Source of the DNA: Streptococcus suis
GTDB lineage: Bacteria; Bacillota; Bacilli; Lactobacillales; Streptococcaceae
Assembly (NCBI RefSeq): GCF_016743335.1
Contig: NZ_WCJE01000008.1
Location: 1-64,000, forward strand
DNA length: 64,000 nucleotides
Reading direction: 5' to 3'
Numbering within the stretch: the stretch's first letter is position 1; every line of letters begins with the position of its first letter. Below the pieces are notes generated by a model that was not told the origin of the DNA, did not search any database, and saw only the letters and a list, made by a program, of their open reading frames with translations. Below are positions 8,634 to 15,734 of the stretch, piece by piece. The position numbers and the translations under genes were made by a program.

Positions 8634-9515
8634 CTAAAGTTCAAGTTGTTTTGATGGTGATGTGAAATAGAGTTCATATACCAACCAAGTGATCATACCA
8701 GCTTGGATAAGGAGGCTGATAACTGAGCCTTCCACACCAAATGCACCACCTGACAACCAGTCTGGACCAGAGGTTTCTACTGCGATAAAGGCCTGGCCAG
8801 CCTGTGTTCCGCTCACTGGAAAGGCAAAGACATTTCCTTGGAAACAATTCCAGGCAGCATGTAGACCACCTATTACCCAAAGATTACCGGTTTTTAACAT
8901 GACTAAGCAGGCTAAAATGGCAAAGAGTGTTAGGTCGAGAAGGGGAATGAGGGAAATCCCGTCGTTACCAAGATGGAGAAAGGTAAAAAAGAGGGAGGAA
9001 ACAAGGATACCGACAGGGATATTGTGCTTGGCAGCTAGGGATGAAAACATCCAGCCTCTAGTCAATAATTCCTCTGTTGTGCCTTGAATGGACCAAGCAA
9101 GTACAAGGATAAGAAATTCTCCTACTAAATTCGCTGAGAATTGAAAACTAGTCACTTGAATAGCCCCAAATCCCCACATAAGCAAGACACAGGTGGTTAA
9201 CATAGCAGCACCTATCCCCCAACCAAGTAAGAAGTCTTTCAAAGCTCCTTTTTTTCGTATTCCAAGCCCAAGCCAAGGACTTTTTTCTACAAATCTTGCC
9301 CAGAGTATGATGGCAAGACTGATGAAGGCAAAGGCCAATAATTCAAGACTGAGTGTCACAAAGGCATTATCTATGAAAATGAAAAATAAGGGCATAAAGG
9401 CAAAGTAACCAACTGTTTCAGCTACTGCCATCAAGACCAGTGCTGTGATAGGCGATAGGATAAAATTGAGATTAAAGCGTGATTTGGCTTTCTCTGAAAT
9501 GAATGCTGTTTTCAT
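8634..9515 (-). CDS. CPBP-family intramembrane protease (CAAX-like)
   Basis: A 293-aa membrane protein with about eight hydrophobic segments. The three CPBP motifs are intact: Glu148-Glu149 with Arg153 (EELLTRG), His181 in FLHLG, and His219 with Asn223 (HAAWN). The family includes Rce1-like prenyl proteases and bacteriocin-immunity proteins. The substrate is unknown and there is no bacteriocin gene next to it. Confidence 0.85.
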   Translation of the reverse strand: MKTAFISEKAKSRFNLNFILSPITALVLMAVAETVGYFAFMPLFFIFIDNAFVTLSLELLAFAFISLAIILWARFVEKSPWLGLGIRKKGALKDFLLGWGIGAAMLTTCVLLMWGFGAIQVTSFQFSANLVGEFLILVLAWSIQGTTEELLTRGWMFSSLAAKHNIPVGILVSSLFFTFLHLGNDGISLIPLLDLTLFAILACLVMLKTGNLWVIGGLHAAWNCFQGNVFAFPVSGTQAGQAFIAVETSGPDWLSGGAFGVEGSVISLLIQAGMITWLVYELYFTSPSKQLEL

Positions 9516-9628
9516 ATTTTTCTCCTAGTTTGTGTTTAGTACCAGTCTATCATATTTTCCTATGGAAAACTAGACAGAATTTTGATAAGCGTGATATAAT
9601 GATACAAAAGTATAAAAGGAGAATATCT

Positions 9629-10246
9629 ATGAAACTAATGGATTGGCTAAGAGATTTTCAATTTGGAGAACACCAATTGGTAGGTCCATTTTTCTATGCA
9701 ACCCCGCTCGCTTTGAAATTTGAAATTGGGCCTGCAGAGGAGGCTGAAGAGCTACCTAGAAAAGTGTATCTGGATAGGGCTTATGCGCGTGCGGTTGAGC
9801 TTTTGGAGCGTGCTAGTTCAGCATACGACTATGTGGTTCTTTCACTGCTTCGCCAGGAAGATAGGGCCATCGACACTTACCTCTGGCATTTTTCATCGAA
9901 ATTTAACTTCGACAAGGTCCCTGAGCCTGAGTTGATAGAAGTGGAGGATTGGACGGGAGATGTGCTAGTCTTTGAGCGCTATCTCTTTCCGGTCGCTGAC
10001 CAAGATTTGAATGCTCTGTTGAAGGAGATTATCAAAGCCGACCATGGTGGTTTTCACTACCTTTCTGCTTCTCTTATCTTTCTATCTAGCAAGGAAAAGG
10101 TTCTGTATCATTGCTATGATGATAGGGGAGTGGATGTCGCGGTGGTGGATGACGACAAGCGTCGTCAGCTTTTTACGGACTGCCATGACCTGCTTTTTGA
10201 CTATGATATGGAGGAGATGGAGAGGAGGATGGATTTTAAAAACTAA
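9629..10246 (+). CDS. DUF3885-like cytosolic protein
   Basis: About 205 aa from the ATG at 9629, chosen because AAAGGAG lies 6-7 bases upstream. A longer frame from 9503 has no ribosome site. No signal peptide or membrane segment. The ending, Tyr-Asp-Met-Glu-Glu-Met-Glu with a preceding conserved CYDDRGVDV, fits DUF3885 proteins, a family without known function. The assignment is from recall of the family pattern. Confidence 0.65.
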   Translation: MKLMDWLRDFQFGEHQLVGPFFYATPLALKFEIGPAEEAEELPRKVYLDRAYARAVELLERASSAYDYVVLSLLRQEDRAIDTYLWHFSSKFNFDKVPEPELIEVEDWTGDVLVFERYLFPVADQDLNALLKEIIKADHGGFHYLSASLIFLSSKEKVLYHCYDDRGVDVAVVDDDKRRQLFTDCHDLLFDYDMEEMERRMDFKN

Positions 10247-10256
10247 TATAAAAATG

Positions 10257-10303
10257 CCCATGATATACTACGTATACCATGGGTTTGACTTTCAGTCAAA
10301 CCC
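10257..10303. promoter_or_regulatory. Two overlapping hairpins sharing GGG
   Basis: The first hairpin is CCCATG.TATAC pairing with GTATA.CATGGG (10257-10283). The second is a perfect 10-bp stem, GGGTTTGACT and AGTCAAACCC (10281-10303). Both need GGG 10281-10283, so only one can be complete at a time. On the minus strand the first is followed by CATTTTTAT, so it may also end minus transcripts. Confidence 0.5.
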
Positions 10304-10358
10304 TAACAACAACAGTCCTATCACAAAATAAGATTAGGAAACTGAATGGTGTGTTTAG

Positions 10359-10364
10359 TATAAT
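10359..10364 (+). promoter_or_regulatory. -10 element upstream of the accessory island
   Basis: TATAAT at 10359-10364. A hairpin (CCAACAC...TTGTA / TACAA...GTGTTAGG, 10385-10420) lies between it and the ATG at 10438. Confidence 0.4.
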
Positions 10365-10437
10365 AACGTGGGTTATTTTTTCAGCCAACACTCCTTTTGT
10401 ACTAATACAAATGTGTTAGGAAAAGCTAGGAGATCTT

Positions 10438-10743
10438 ATGGCAAAGTTTGATATTATTACAATCGAAGACAAGATTCAGCAGTTATTGGAAGTTGGCTTT
10501 GACCAAGCTTCTTTTATCTATGAATTCTTGTCTTTTTATGATATTCCAAAAGCGACAATCACTCGCATCCGTAAAGATAAAAGTGGAGAAATTAAGAACA
10601 AATTGTATTACAAGACGGTTCCTACTGATAAGTCGGTTGTGGCAGGTGTTGCTGAGATTGAAGTGGTAATTAAGGATAAAAAGTCCCAACTTAGAATAAG
10701 ATATTTCATAAATTATAAAGTGTGTGAGGTTGAAAATACGTAA
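10438..10743 (+). CDS. Small protein, probable N-terminal remnant of a larger gene
   Basis: A 101-aa frame with a good AGGAG site. Residues 1-70 (FIYEFLSFYDIPKATITRI...NKLYYKT) resemble the extreme N-terminus of large class I N6-adenine methyltransferase/type IIG-like proteins, where a DLLLAYGLPKATITR-type motif precedes the catalytic part. The last 20 or so residues are AT-rich and lead into the island. I suspect the beginning of a gene whose middle was replaced by the R-M operon, but it may be a functional small protein. No family assignment is certain. Confidence 0.5.
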   Translation: MAKFDIITIEDKIQQLLEVGFDQASFIYEFLSFYDIPKATITRIRKDKSGEIKNKLYYKTVPTDKSVVAGVAEIEVVIKDKKSQLRIRYFINYKVCEVENT

Positions 10744-10781
10744 TATGAATAGGCAGAAAAGGATAGCAAGAGGTTTTAATA

Positions 10782-12881
10782 GTGGGAAACTCAATATTAA
10801 ATAAAGCAAAATACAGTGGGAATAATACAGATGAATGGTATACAGATTATAAAACCGTAGAAAGTGAAGTACAACATTATGAATCTCAATTCATTGGAAA
10901 AAAAGTACTTTGTAATTGTGACAACCCATATGATTCCGCTTTTGCAAAATATTTTCTGAAAAATTTCAATCGATTCAACTTAAAAAAACTGGTATGTATT
11001 TCATATGCAAACTCGGAGATTCATTCAAGTGAAGATGGCAGGGGTCTTATTCTGGAGATTGACGAAATGTCACCTGCTATCATTGATTGTTTAGATGAAA
11101 ACAAGCTCTTTGACATGCTCGTAAATGATAGAAAGCTTCGAAAACTAACTGGTGACGGAGATTTTAGAAGCCCAGAATCTATAAAGTATTTAATCGATTC
11201 TGATATTGTAGTGACAAATCCACCTTTTTCTAAATTTTCAGAATTATTCTCATTGCTAACTAAGTATCATAAGAAATATCTCTTGATTAGCAACCAAAAT
11301 GCAATAACATACAAAGAAATTTTTCCTTATATAAAGAAGAATGAAGCTCGTGTAGGCTACCATTTTGGAGATATGTCATTTAAGGTTCCAGATAGTACTG
11401 AACCAAGAAAAACAAGGTTTTGGGTGGACGAATTTGGTCAAAAATGGAGAAGTTTAGGAAATGCAATGTGGCTTACAAATTTAGAGGTTCCCACTAATAG
11501 CAAAAAGAAGCTTGTTTTGACTCACAAATTCATAGAAGGTAATTATCCGAAGTATGATAATTTTGATGCAATTCACGTTTACAGAGTTTCAGAAATACCA
11601 ATGGATTATTATGGAATAATGGGTGTGCCACTTACATATTTGAAATACCATAATGATGAAATATTTGAAATTGTTGGAGAGGCAAATCATGGTTCTGATA
11701 ATGAGTATGATCTTTTTAAACCAAAAATAAATGGTAAAGAAATGTTTAAGCGAATATTGATAAAAAGACGAGAGAGTGATAAAGAAATGGAATTTAGAAT
11801 ACTTGATTTATTTTGTGGTGCAGGAGGTATGTCGTATGGAATGCATAAAAATCCTCATTTTGTAACAAAAGTTGCATTAGATGTTAACGAAAAGGTCGCA
11901 CAGACGTTCAGAAAAAATATCCCAGGCTCAGAATTGATTATAGGAGATATAAAGGACAAAGAGATAAAGAAAAAAATAATAGATCTTTCGAAAAAAAATA
12001 AAGTAAATATGATTATTGGTGGACCACCATGTCAAGGATTCTCGTTAAAAGGTAAGAAGTTAGGGTTAGAGGACCCTAGGAATTTTTTATTTATAGAATT
12101 TCTTCATTTAGTTAAGGTGTTGCAACCATTAGTTTTTGTAATAGAAAATGTAAAAAATTTGATGTCGACATCAAACGGTTGGTTTAAAGAACAAATTATA
12201 AATGAGATAAAGAAACTAGGTTATGAAGTTAGTGTAGGCATACTTAGAGCAAGTGATTACGGTGTTCCACAAAATAGAGAGAGGGTCATTTTCTTATGTA
12301 GTAAAAAAAATGCAATTTCGTTACCAGAGCCAACAGTCAAAAGCTTAACAACAGTTCGAGATGCTATTGAGGATTTAGCGTATTTGAATTCAAATGAGGG
12401 TGATTTTGAACAGAGTTATATCACAGAAGTAAGAACAGAATATCAAAAGCTTATGAGGAAAGATAGTGTGAAACTATATAACCATAGAGCCTCCAATCAT
12501 TCTGAAATTGCAATTCATAAACTTAGCATGATTCCACCAGAAAAAGGTAAGGAATATCTTCCAAAAAAACTTTTAGGAAAACAAAAATATAAATCAACGT
12601 GGGGTAGATTGAAGTGGGATGAGCCATCCCCTACTATAGATACAAGATTTGATGCAGCATCAAATGGTACAAACAATCATCCATTTTTACATCGTTCTAT
12701 TACACCGAGAGAGGCCGCACGAATTCAGTCGTTTGATGATAGATTTATTTTCTATGGTAGTAAGGTTGATATTAGAACACAAATTGGTAATGCAGTGCCA
12801 CCGCTTATGGCGAAGGCTATTGCTGATCAGATTTATGAAAATTTTGTCAATAATGAGGGTGAGGTAATTGAAAATGAATAA
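10782..12881 (+). CDS. Fused DNA methyltransferase: EcoRI-type adenine MTase + cytosine-5 MTase
   Basis: 699 aa. Residues 1 to about 330 match the EcoRI-type adenine methylase pattern: the start SILNKAK..NTDEWYT, GDGDFRSPE (124-132), catalytic NPPF (146-149), NQNAITYKEIFP, MWLTNL and PMDYYGIMGVP. Residues from about 337 form a complete C5-cytosine methyltransferase: DLFCGAGG (342-349), GGPPCQGFS with catalytic Cys417, ENV, QNRERV, REAARIQSF and GNAVPP. Each half is normally a separate enzyme. The start is GTG with AGAGG upstream and agrees with EcoRI-methylase N-termini. Codon use is AT-rich compared with flanks. The stop overlaps the next gene. The joined activities suggest protection of an asymmetric target, one strand at A and the other at C; this is inference. 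Confidence 0.92.
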   Translation: MGNSILNKAKYSGNNTDEWYTDYKTVESEVQHYESQFIGKKVLCNCDNPYDSAFAKYFLKNFNRFNLKKLVCISYANSEIHSSEDGRGLILEIDEMSPAIIDCLDENKLFDMLVNDRKLRKLTGDGDFRSPESIKYLIDSDIVVTNPPFSKFSELFSLLTKYHKKYLLISNQNAITYKEIFPYIKKNEARVGYHFGDMSFKVPDSTEPRKTRFWVDEFGQKWRSLGNAMWLTNLEVPTNSKKKLVLTHKFIEGNYPKYDNFDAIHVYRVSEIPMDYYGIMGVPLTYLKYHNDEIFEIVGEANHGSDNEYDLFKPKINGKEMFKRILIKRRESDKEMEFRILDLFCGAGGMSYGMHKNPHFVTKVALDVNEKVAQTFRKNIPGSELIIGDIKDKEIKKKIIDLSKKNKVNMIIGGPPCQGFSLKGKKLGLEDPRNFLFIEFLHLVKVLQPLVFVIENVKNLMSTSNGWFKEQIINEIKKLGYEVSVGILRASDYGVPQNRERVIFLCSKKNAISLPEPTVKSLTTVRDAIEDLAYLNSNEGDFEQSYITEVRTEYQKLMRKDSVKLYNHRASNHSEIAIHKLSMIPPEKGKEYLPKKLLGKQKYKSTWGRLKWDEPSPTIDTRFDAASNGTNNHPFLHRSITPREAARIQSFDDRFIFYGSKVDIRTQIGNAVPPLMAKAIADQIYENFVNNEGEVIENE

Positions 12882-13746
12882 TCAAATGGCTTATTTAGTA
12901 GGTATGATATTAGGAAATGGAGAAGTACAAAGGGATACCAATTACACCACAGTTACGATAGAGATACCCCATAAAAATTTACGAGATGATGAAGGGTTAG
13001 AAGTTTCAGTATATGTAAAAAGTAGTTTAGCTGATATTAGAAGTATTATTGAGCCGCTGTTAGGACATTCACTGCCTATTTCACAAACAAAGAATGTAAC
13101 AAGGGTGTCTTTTACAAAGTCTAATGAAGATTATACTATGAGAGAGATTCTCAGATTTATTGGAAATGGTGTTCACCATTCAACTATGGTAATGAATGGT
13201 GAATTATTTAATATGACTATTGATGAGAAGAAGGAATTGCTCAGAGGGGTAGCAGACGTGACTGGCTACATTAGGAAAAGTAATCTGGCTTTTGGTCAAG
13301 ATGGATGTCATAGAGTGTACATTGAGATTCCAGGTAACTGGCAATTTGTTATAGATATAGCTAATATGTTGAAAACATTAGATATACCCGTTCAAACAAT
13401 AGATTTTGGTCATCCTAACTTCAGAGATTCTAATTTAAAAAAATATAAGCAAGGAAAAACGAAATATTGGAAAAAGGAACACCAAGTTAAAATATGGGCA
13501 AATGAGTTTCTACCTATAGGATTTAATGTTGTTCACAAGCAAAGGGCATTAGAACGATATGCAGAAGAATTACTTGATTATTTAGATGAAAATAAAACCC
13601 ATCAATTCTATTGGGAGAAAGCTGTTAGGTTAAGAAGCAAGCCGATTCACCCAATGGAAAATGATGATAGTTTACCCGAAAAAATAAGAGGAAAGCATTT
13701 TGATTCATGGACTCAATTAGCAAAAGAGTTAGGATATGGCGAATAA
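12874..13746 (+). CDS. LAGLIDADG-like protein of an R-M operon
   Basis: About 290 aa from ATG 12874, with GAGGT 9 bases upstream. Its first codons overlap the end of the methyltransferase gene by 8 bases. Two segments have the form of LAGLIDADG helices: YLVGMILGNGEV near residue 7 and LLRGVADVTGYI near residue 126. Each is followed by a beta-rich stretch and then helices, as in two-repeat homing endonucleases (VYIEIPGNWQFVIDIANMLKTL resembles the post-motif region). The acidic residue that normally ends each motif is Asn in the first and Thr in the second, so cleavage by this protein alone is doubtful. It could be a DNA-recognition subunit. No intein or intron context is present. Confidence 0.6.
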   Translation: MNNQMAYLVGMILGNGEVQRDTNYTTVTIEIPHKNLRDDEGLEVSVYVKSSLADIRSIIEPLLGHSLPISQTKNVTRVSFTKSNEDYTMREILRFIGNGVHHSTMVMNGELFNMTIDEKKELLRGVADVTGYIRKSNLAFGQDGCHRVYIEIPGNWQFVIDIANMLKTLDIPVQTIDFGHPNFRDSNLKKYKQGKTKYWKKEHQVKIWANEFLPIGFNVVHKQRALERYAEELLDYLDENKTHQFYWEKAVRLRSKPIHPMENDDSLPEKIRGKHFDSWTQLAKELGYGE

Positions 13747-14239
13747 GGTAAGAAGTGAATTTGAGTTATACCCAGGTATGGTCAAATGGTTAGATACATA
13801 CCTTAGGGAAAAGTTTAAAAACAAGAGGTGTGAAGTATTTGTATTAGATTGTCACTCCGTATATTTAGATTCAATTTTAAATAAATATGATGTAATACAA
13901 TATTTTCCACAAGTTGTTGGATTGAAAATTGAAATTGATGTTTTGGGGATTGTAAGATGGAAAGATAGAGCTGAAATCTATTTTGTTGAAGCGAAAAAGG
14001 CAGCGTTAACTCTTCAAAATTTAGGACAATTATTGATATATTGTAAACTTTGTAATCCCGAAGAAGCATATTTATTATCATCTGATGGGTTAGGGAGCCT
14101 ACAAAAAGTTTTAATCAATTTAAAAAGAGAAGATTTGCTTGATTATGGGAGTGGAAAACGAATAAAAAAAATTAATGTAGCCAGATGGGATATTTCGAAG
14201 GATGGAGTAGATAATCATTCTATCATACCTAAAATATAG
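13736..14239 (+). CDS. Small PD-(D/E)XK nuclease, probable restriction subunit
   Basis: 167 aa. The core reads EIDVLG (Asp68), then after about 15 residues FVEAKK (Glu85, Lys87), then Gln98 and Tyr102 (GQLLIY): the pattern of PD-(D/E)XK nucleases with a QxxxY-like helix. At this size it is nearly only a catalytic domain, with little room for sequence recognition. It overlaps the previous gene by 11 bases and is the last gene of the operon, so a joint role with the LAGLIDADG-like protein as the restriction arm is likely but inferred. No homologue was recognised by name. Confidence 0.7.
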   Translation: MANKVRSEFELYPGMVKWLDTYLREKFKNKRCEVFVLDCHSVYLDSILNKYDVIQYFPQVVGLKIEIDVLGIVRWKDRAEIYFVEAKKAALTLQNLGQLLIYCKLCNPEEAYLLSSDGLGSLQKVLINLKREDLLDYGSGKRIKKINVARWDISKDGVDNHSIIPKI

Positions 14240-14277
14240 AGTTTTGTGGTTTAAAAAGGGATTGCTTGAATTAGAAG

Positions 14278-14415
14278 ATGGGCACACTTAATGCTGTAAA
14301 GCAGGATGCCTTCTACGATAAACGCGTTCAACTGGAGACTATTTCTCCAACCGGAAAAAAAGTTTCCGTTACTGAATGGTTTGTGGTAGAATTAGAACAA
14401 ATTGAAAAAAAATAA
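14278..14415 (+). pseudogene. Short C-terminal remnant at the right edge of the island
   Basis: A 45-aa frame (beginning MGTLNAVKQDAFYDKRVQL, ending VVELEQIEKK) whose codon use is back to the chromosomal style. It reads like the tail of a larger protein, and AAGATG here is probably not a true start. Together with the N-terminal-looking fragment at 10438-10743 it may bracket the site where the R-M operon replaced another gene. No family identified. Confidence 0.4.
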
Positions 14416-14475
14416 ATGAGCTTTTTAAACAACTAAATCTATGACAGATTATCAGCTAAACCAAAGGAGAAGTAT

Positions 14476-14562
14476 ATGGGTGCATTTCTATTTTTTACAT
14501 TTGCGATTTGTTATCTGGTAGGCATTATCGCTATAACGATTGGTCTCAGACGTAGGAAGTAG
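14476..14562 (+). CDS. 28-aa single-span membrane peptide
   Basis: ATG with AAAGGAGAAG upstream; MGAFLFFTFAI... forms one hydrophobic helix ending in RRRK. It is followed within 13 bases by a second peptide of the same design. Function unknown. The ribosome site and the positive-inside end make translation plausible. Confidence 0.5.
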   Translation: MGAFLFFTFAICYLVGIIAITIGLRRRK

Positions 14563-14574
14563 GAGGAAAGACAA

Positions 14575-14700
14575 ATGGAAGAACTCTTTATGAAACTCTT
14601 GATTTGGTTTTTAATCTTGCTTTGGGCCTCACCTGTAATTATTGTCGCATTGGCAGGTGGTTTTGTCATTTTAAGCCTATTGTTTGGCAGAAGGAAATAA
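14575..14700 (+). CDS. 41-aa membrane peptide
   Basis: ATG with AGGAGGAAAG upstream. One or two hydrophobic stretches, ending in FGRRK. It forms a pair with the preceding 28-aa peptide and precedes a membrane protein gene. Size and design resemble small type I toxin or regulatory membrane peptides, but no antisense RNA or partner could be identified. Confidence 0.5.
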   Translation: MEELFMKLLIWFLILLWASPVIIVALAGGFVILSLLFGRRK

Positions 14701-14777
14701 TGATATTGAAGCATTGCAAAAGAATGGAACCTATCGTAAAATGGTAGTATATTTCAGATATTCAGGAGGGGCTTGTT

Positions 14778-15527
14778 ATGCCTTACCGTAAATTAACATC
14801 AAGCGATCGGACCTTTATCAAAGGGCAGACGGATCGCTTGATGAATCAGATGAATAGCAATGCGGAATACTTAGCGACTGTCCAGACTTATGAGGCGGCC
14901 AAGGCCCGCATGAACCAAGCCTATCTGGCAATGGAACTGGAAGACGACCCAGAGAAAAAGGTACGACTGGCAAAATTGGTTGAAACCTATGCTGCACAAG
15001 CCCAGGCTATATTGGACGAGTGGGAGGAGAAGAACAGACATGCAGAGAAAGCGGCAAGAAATATCAAGTTGATCTTGTGGCTGACCGTACTGTTCACCCT
15101 TAGCTTTGTTTTTCCAGTCAATATCATTTTAGCCATTCTTTTTGCCGTTTGGTTTTATCGGAATTACCTTCGTTCAAGTAGAATTGCCCAATTGCCTAAG
15201 TCTACTGCGAGCCAGTCAATAGTGACAGAAGAGGAAAGTTATGAAGACTGGCTGACAGAAAAGATTGTCACACTTAACAAAGACAAGTGCCAGTGGACAG
15301 AGGATGTACTTGCAAAATATGACAGTTTGGATGAAATAGCAGCAGGTATTGGTAAAATTGACGAGATAGATAAAGAAGCTGGTAAGAAAATTCTCCATCG
15401 TTATCAAGCAATCTTAGCTGATATTGAAAAATTACCAGATTCTGACCAGAAAACCTATTATTTAGATTTTCATCGAGAAATGATAGCTGATTTGGAAAAT
15501 GTATTTGAACAGCTCCATATTGTATAA
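14778..15527 (+). CDS. Membrane protein with helical soluble arms, unknown
   Basis: 249 aa. Residues 1-95 are charged and helical, probably coiled coil (NAEYLATVQTYEAAKARMNQ). Two closely spaced membrane segments lie near residues 98-128, and a charged C-terminal arm follows. No enzyme motif seen. GGAGGGG before the ATG. A strong terminator follows. It may belong with the two small peptides upstream, as all lie in the same direction. Confidence 0.7.
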   Translation: MPYRKLTSSDRTFIKGQTDRLMNQMNSNAEYLATVQTYEAAKARMNQAYLAMELEDDPEKKVRLAKLVETYAAQAQAILDEWEEKNRHAEKAARNIKLILWLTVLFTLSFVFPVNIILAILFAVWFYRNYLRSSRIAQLPKSTASQSIVTEEESYEDWLTEKIVTLNKDKCQWTEDVLAKYDSLDEIAAGIGKIDEIDKEAGKKILHRYQAILADIEKLPDSDQKTYYLDFHREMIADLENVFEQLHIV

Positions 15528-15530
15528 GAA

Positions 15531-15565
15531 CACCGGAAACAGTTCCAAACTGGTTCCGGTTTTTC
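15531..15565 (+). terminator. Rho-independent terminator
   Basis: CCGGAA.CAGTT pairs with AACTG.TTCCGG, followed by TTTTTC. Confidence 0.85.
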
Positions 15566-15672
15566 GCTCTTCGTCAATTGACAAGAACAGAACTATAATT
15601 TTATAGAGAAGATAGACATTAGCTTTCTACTCGGCTTGTATTTAGAACCGCTTTGTGATTTAGCTGAAAATA

Positions 15673-15681
15673 TGATAAAAT
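15673..15681 (+). promoter_or_regulatory. Extended -10 promoter of metG
   Basis: TGATAAAAT at 15673-15681. A short hairpin CAGGG...CCCTG (15698-15715) lies in the leader just before the GAAAGGA ribosome site. No T-box motif is present. Confidence 0.5.
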
Positions 15682-15734
15682 AGGATGTTGTCAATAACAG
15701 GGTTTCATTTGCCCTGAATTTGAAAGGAAAAAAT

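Noticed and set aside
8689-9087. Open frame of about 130 codons on the plus strand opposite the CPBP protease gene
   Set aside because: It is a shadow of the protease gene: no ribosome site, unusual composition, no family pattern.
12874-13746. Active homing endonuclease inserted in the operon
   Set aside because: No intron or intein boundaries, it overlaps its neighbours as a normal operon gene, and both catalytic acids of the motifs are missing.
15698-15716. Hairpin before metG as a T-box or S-box riboswitch
   Set aside because: Only a small CAGGG/CCCTG stem without conserved T-box or SAM-riboswitch sequence.
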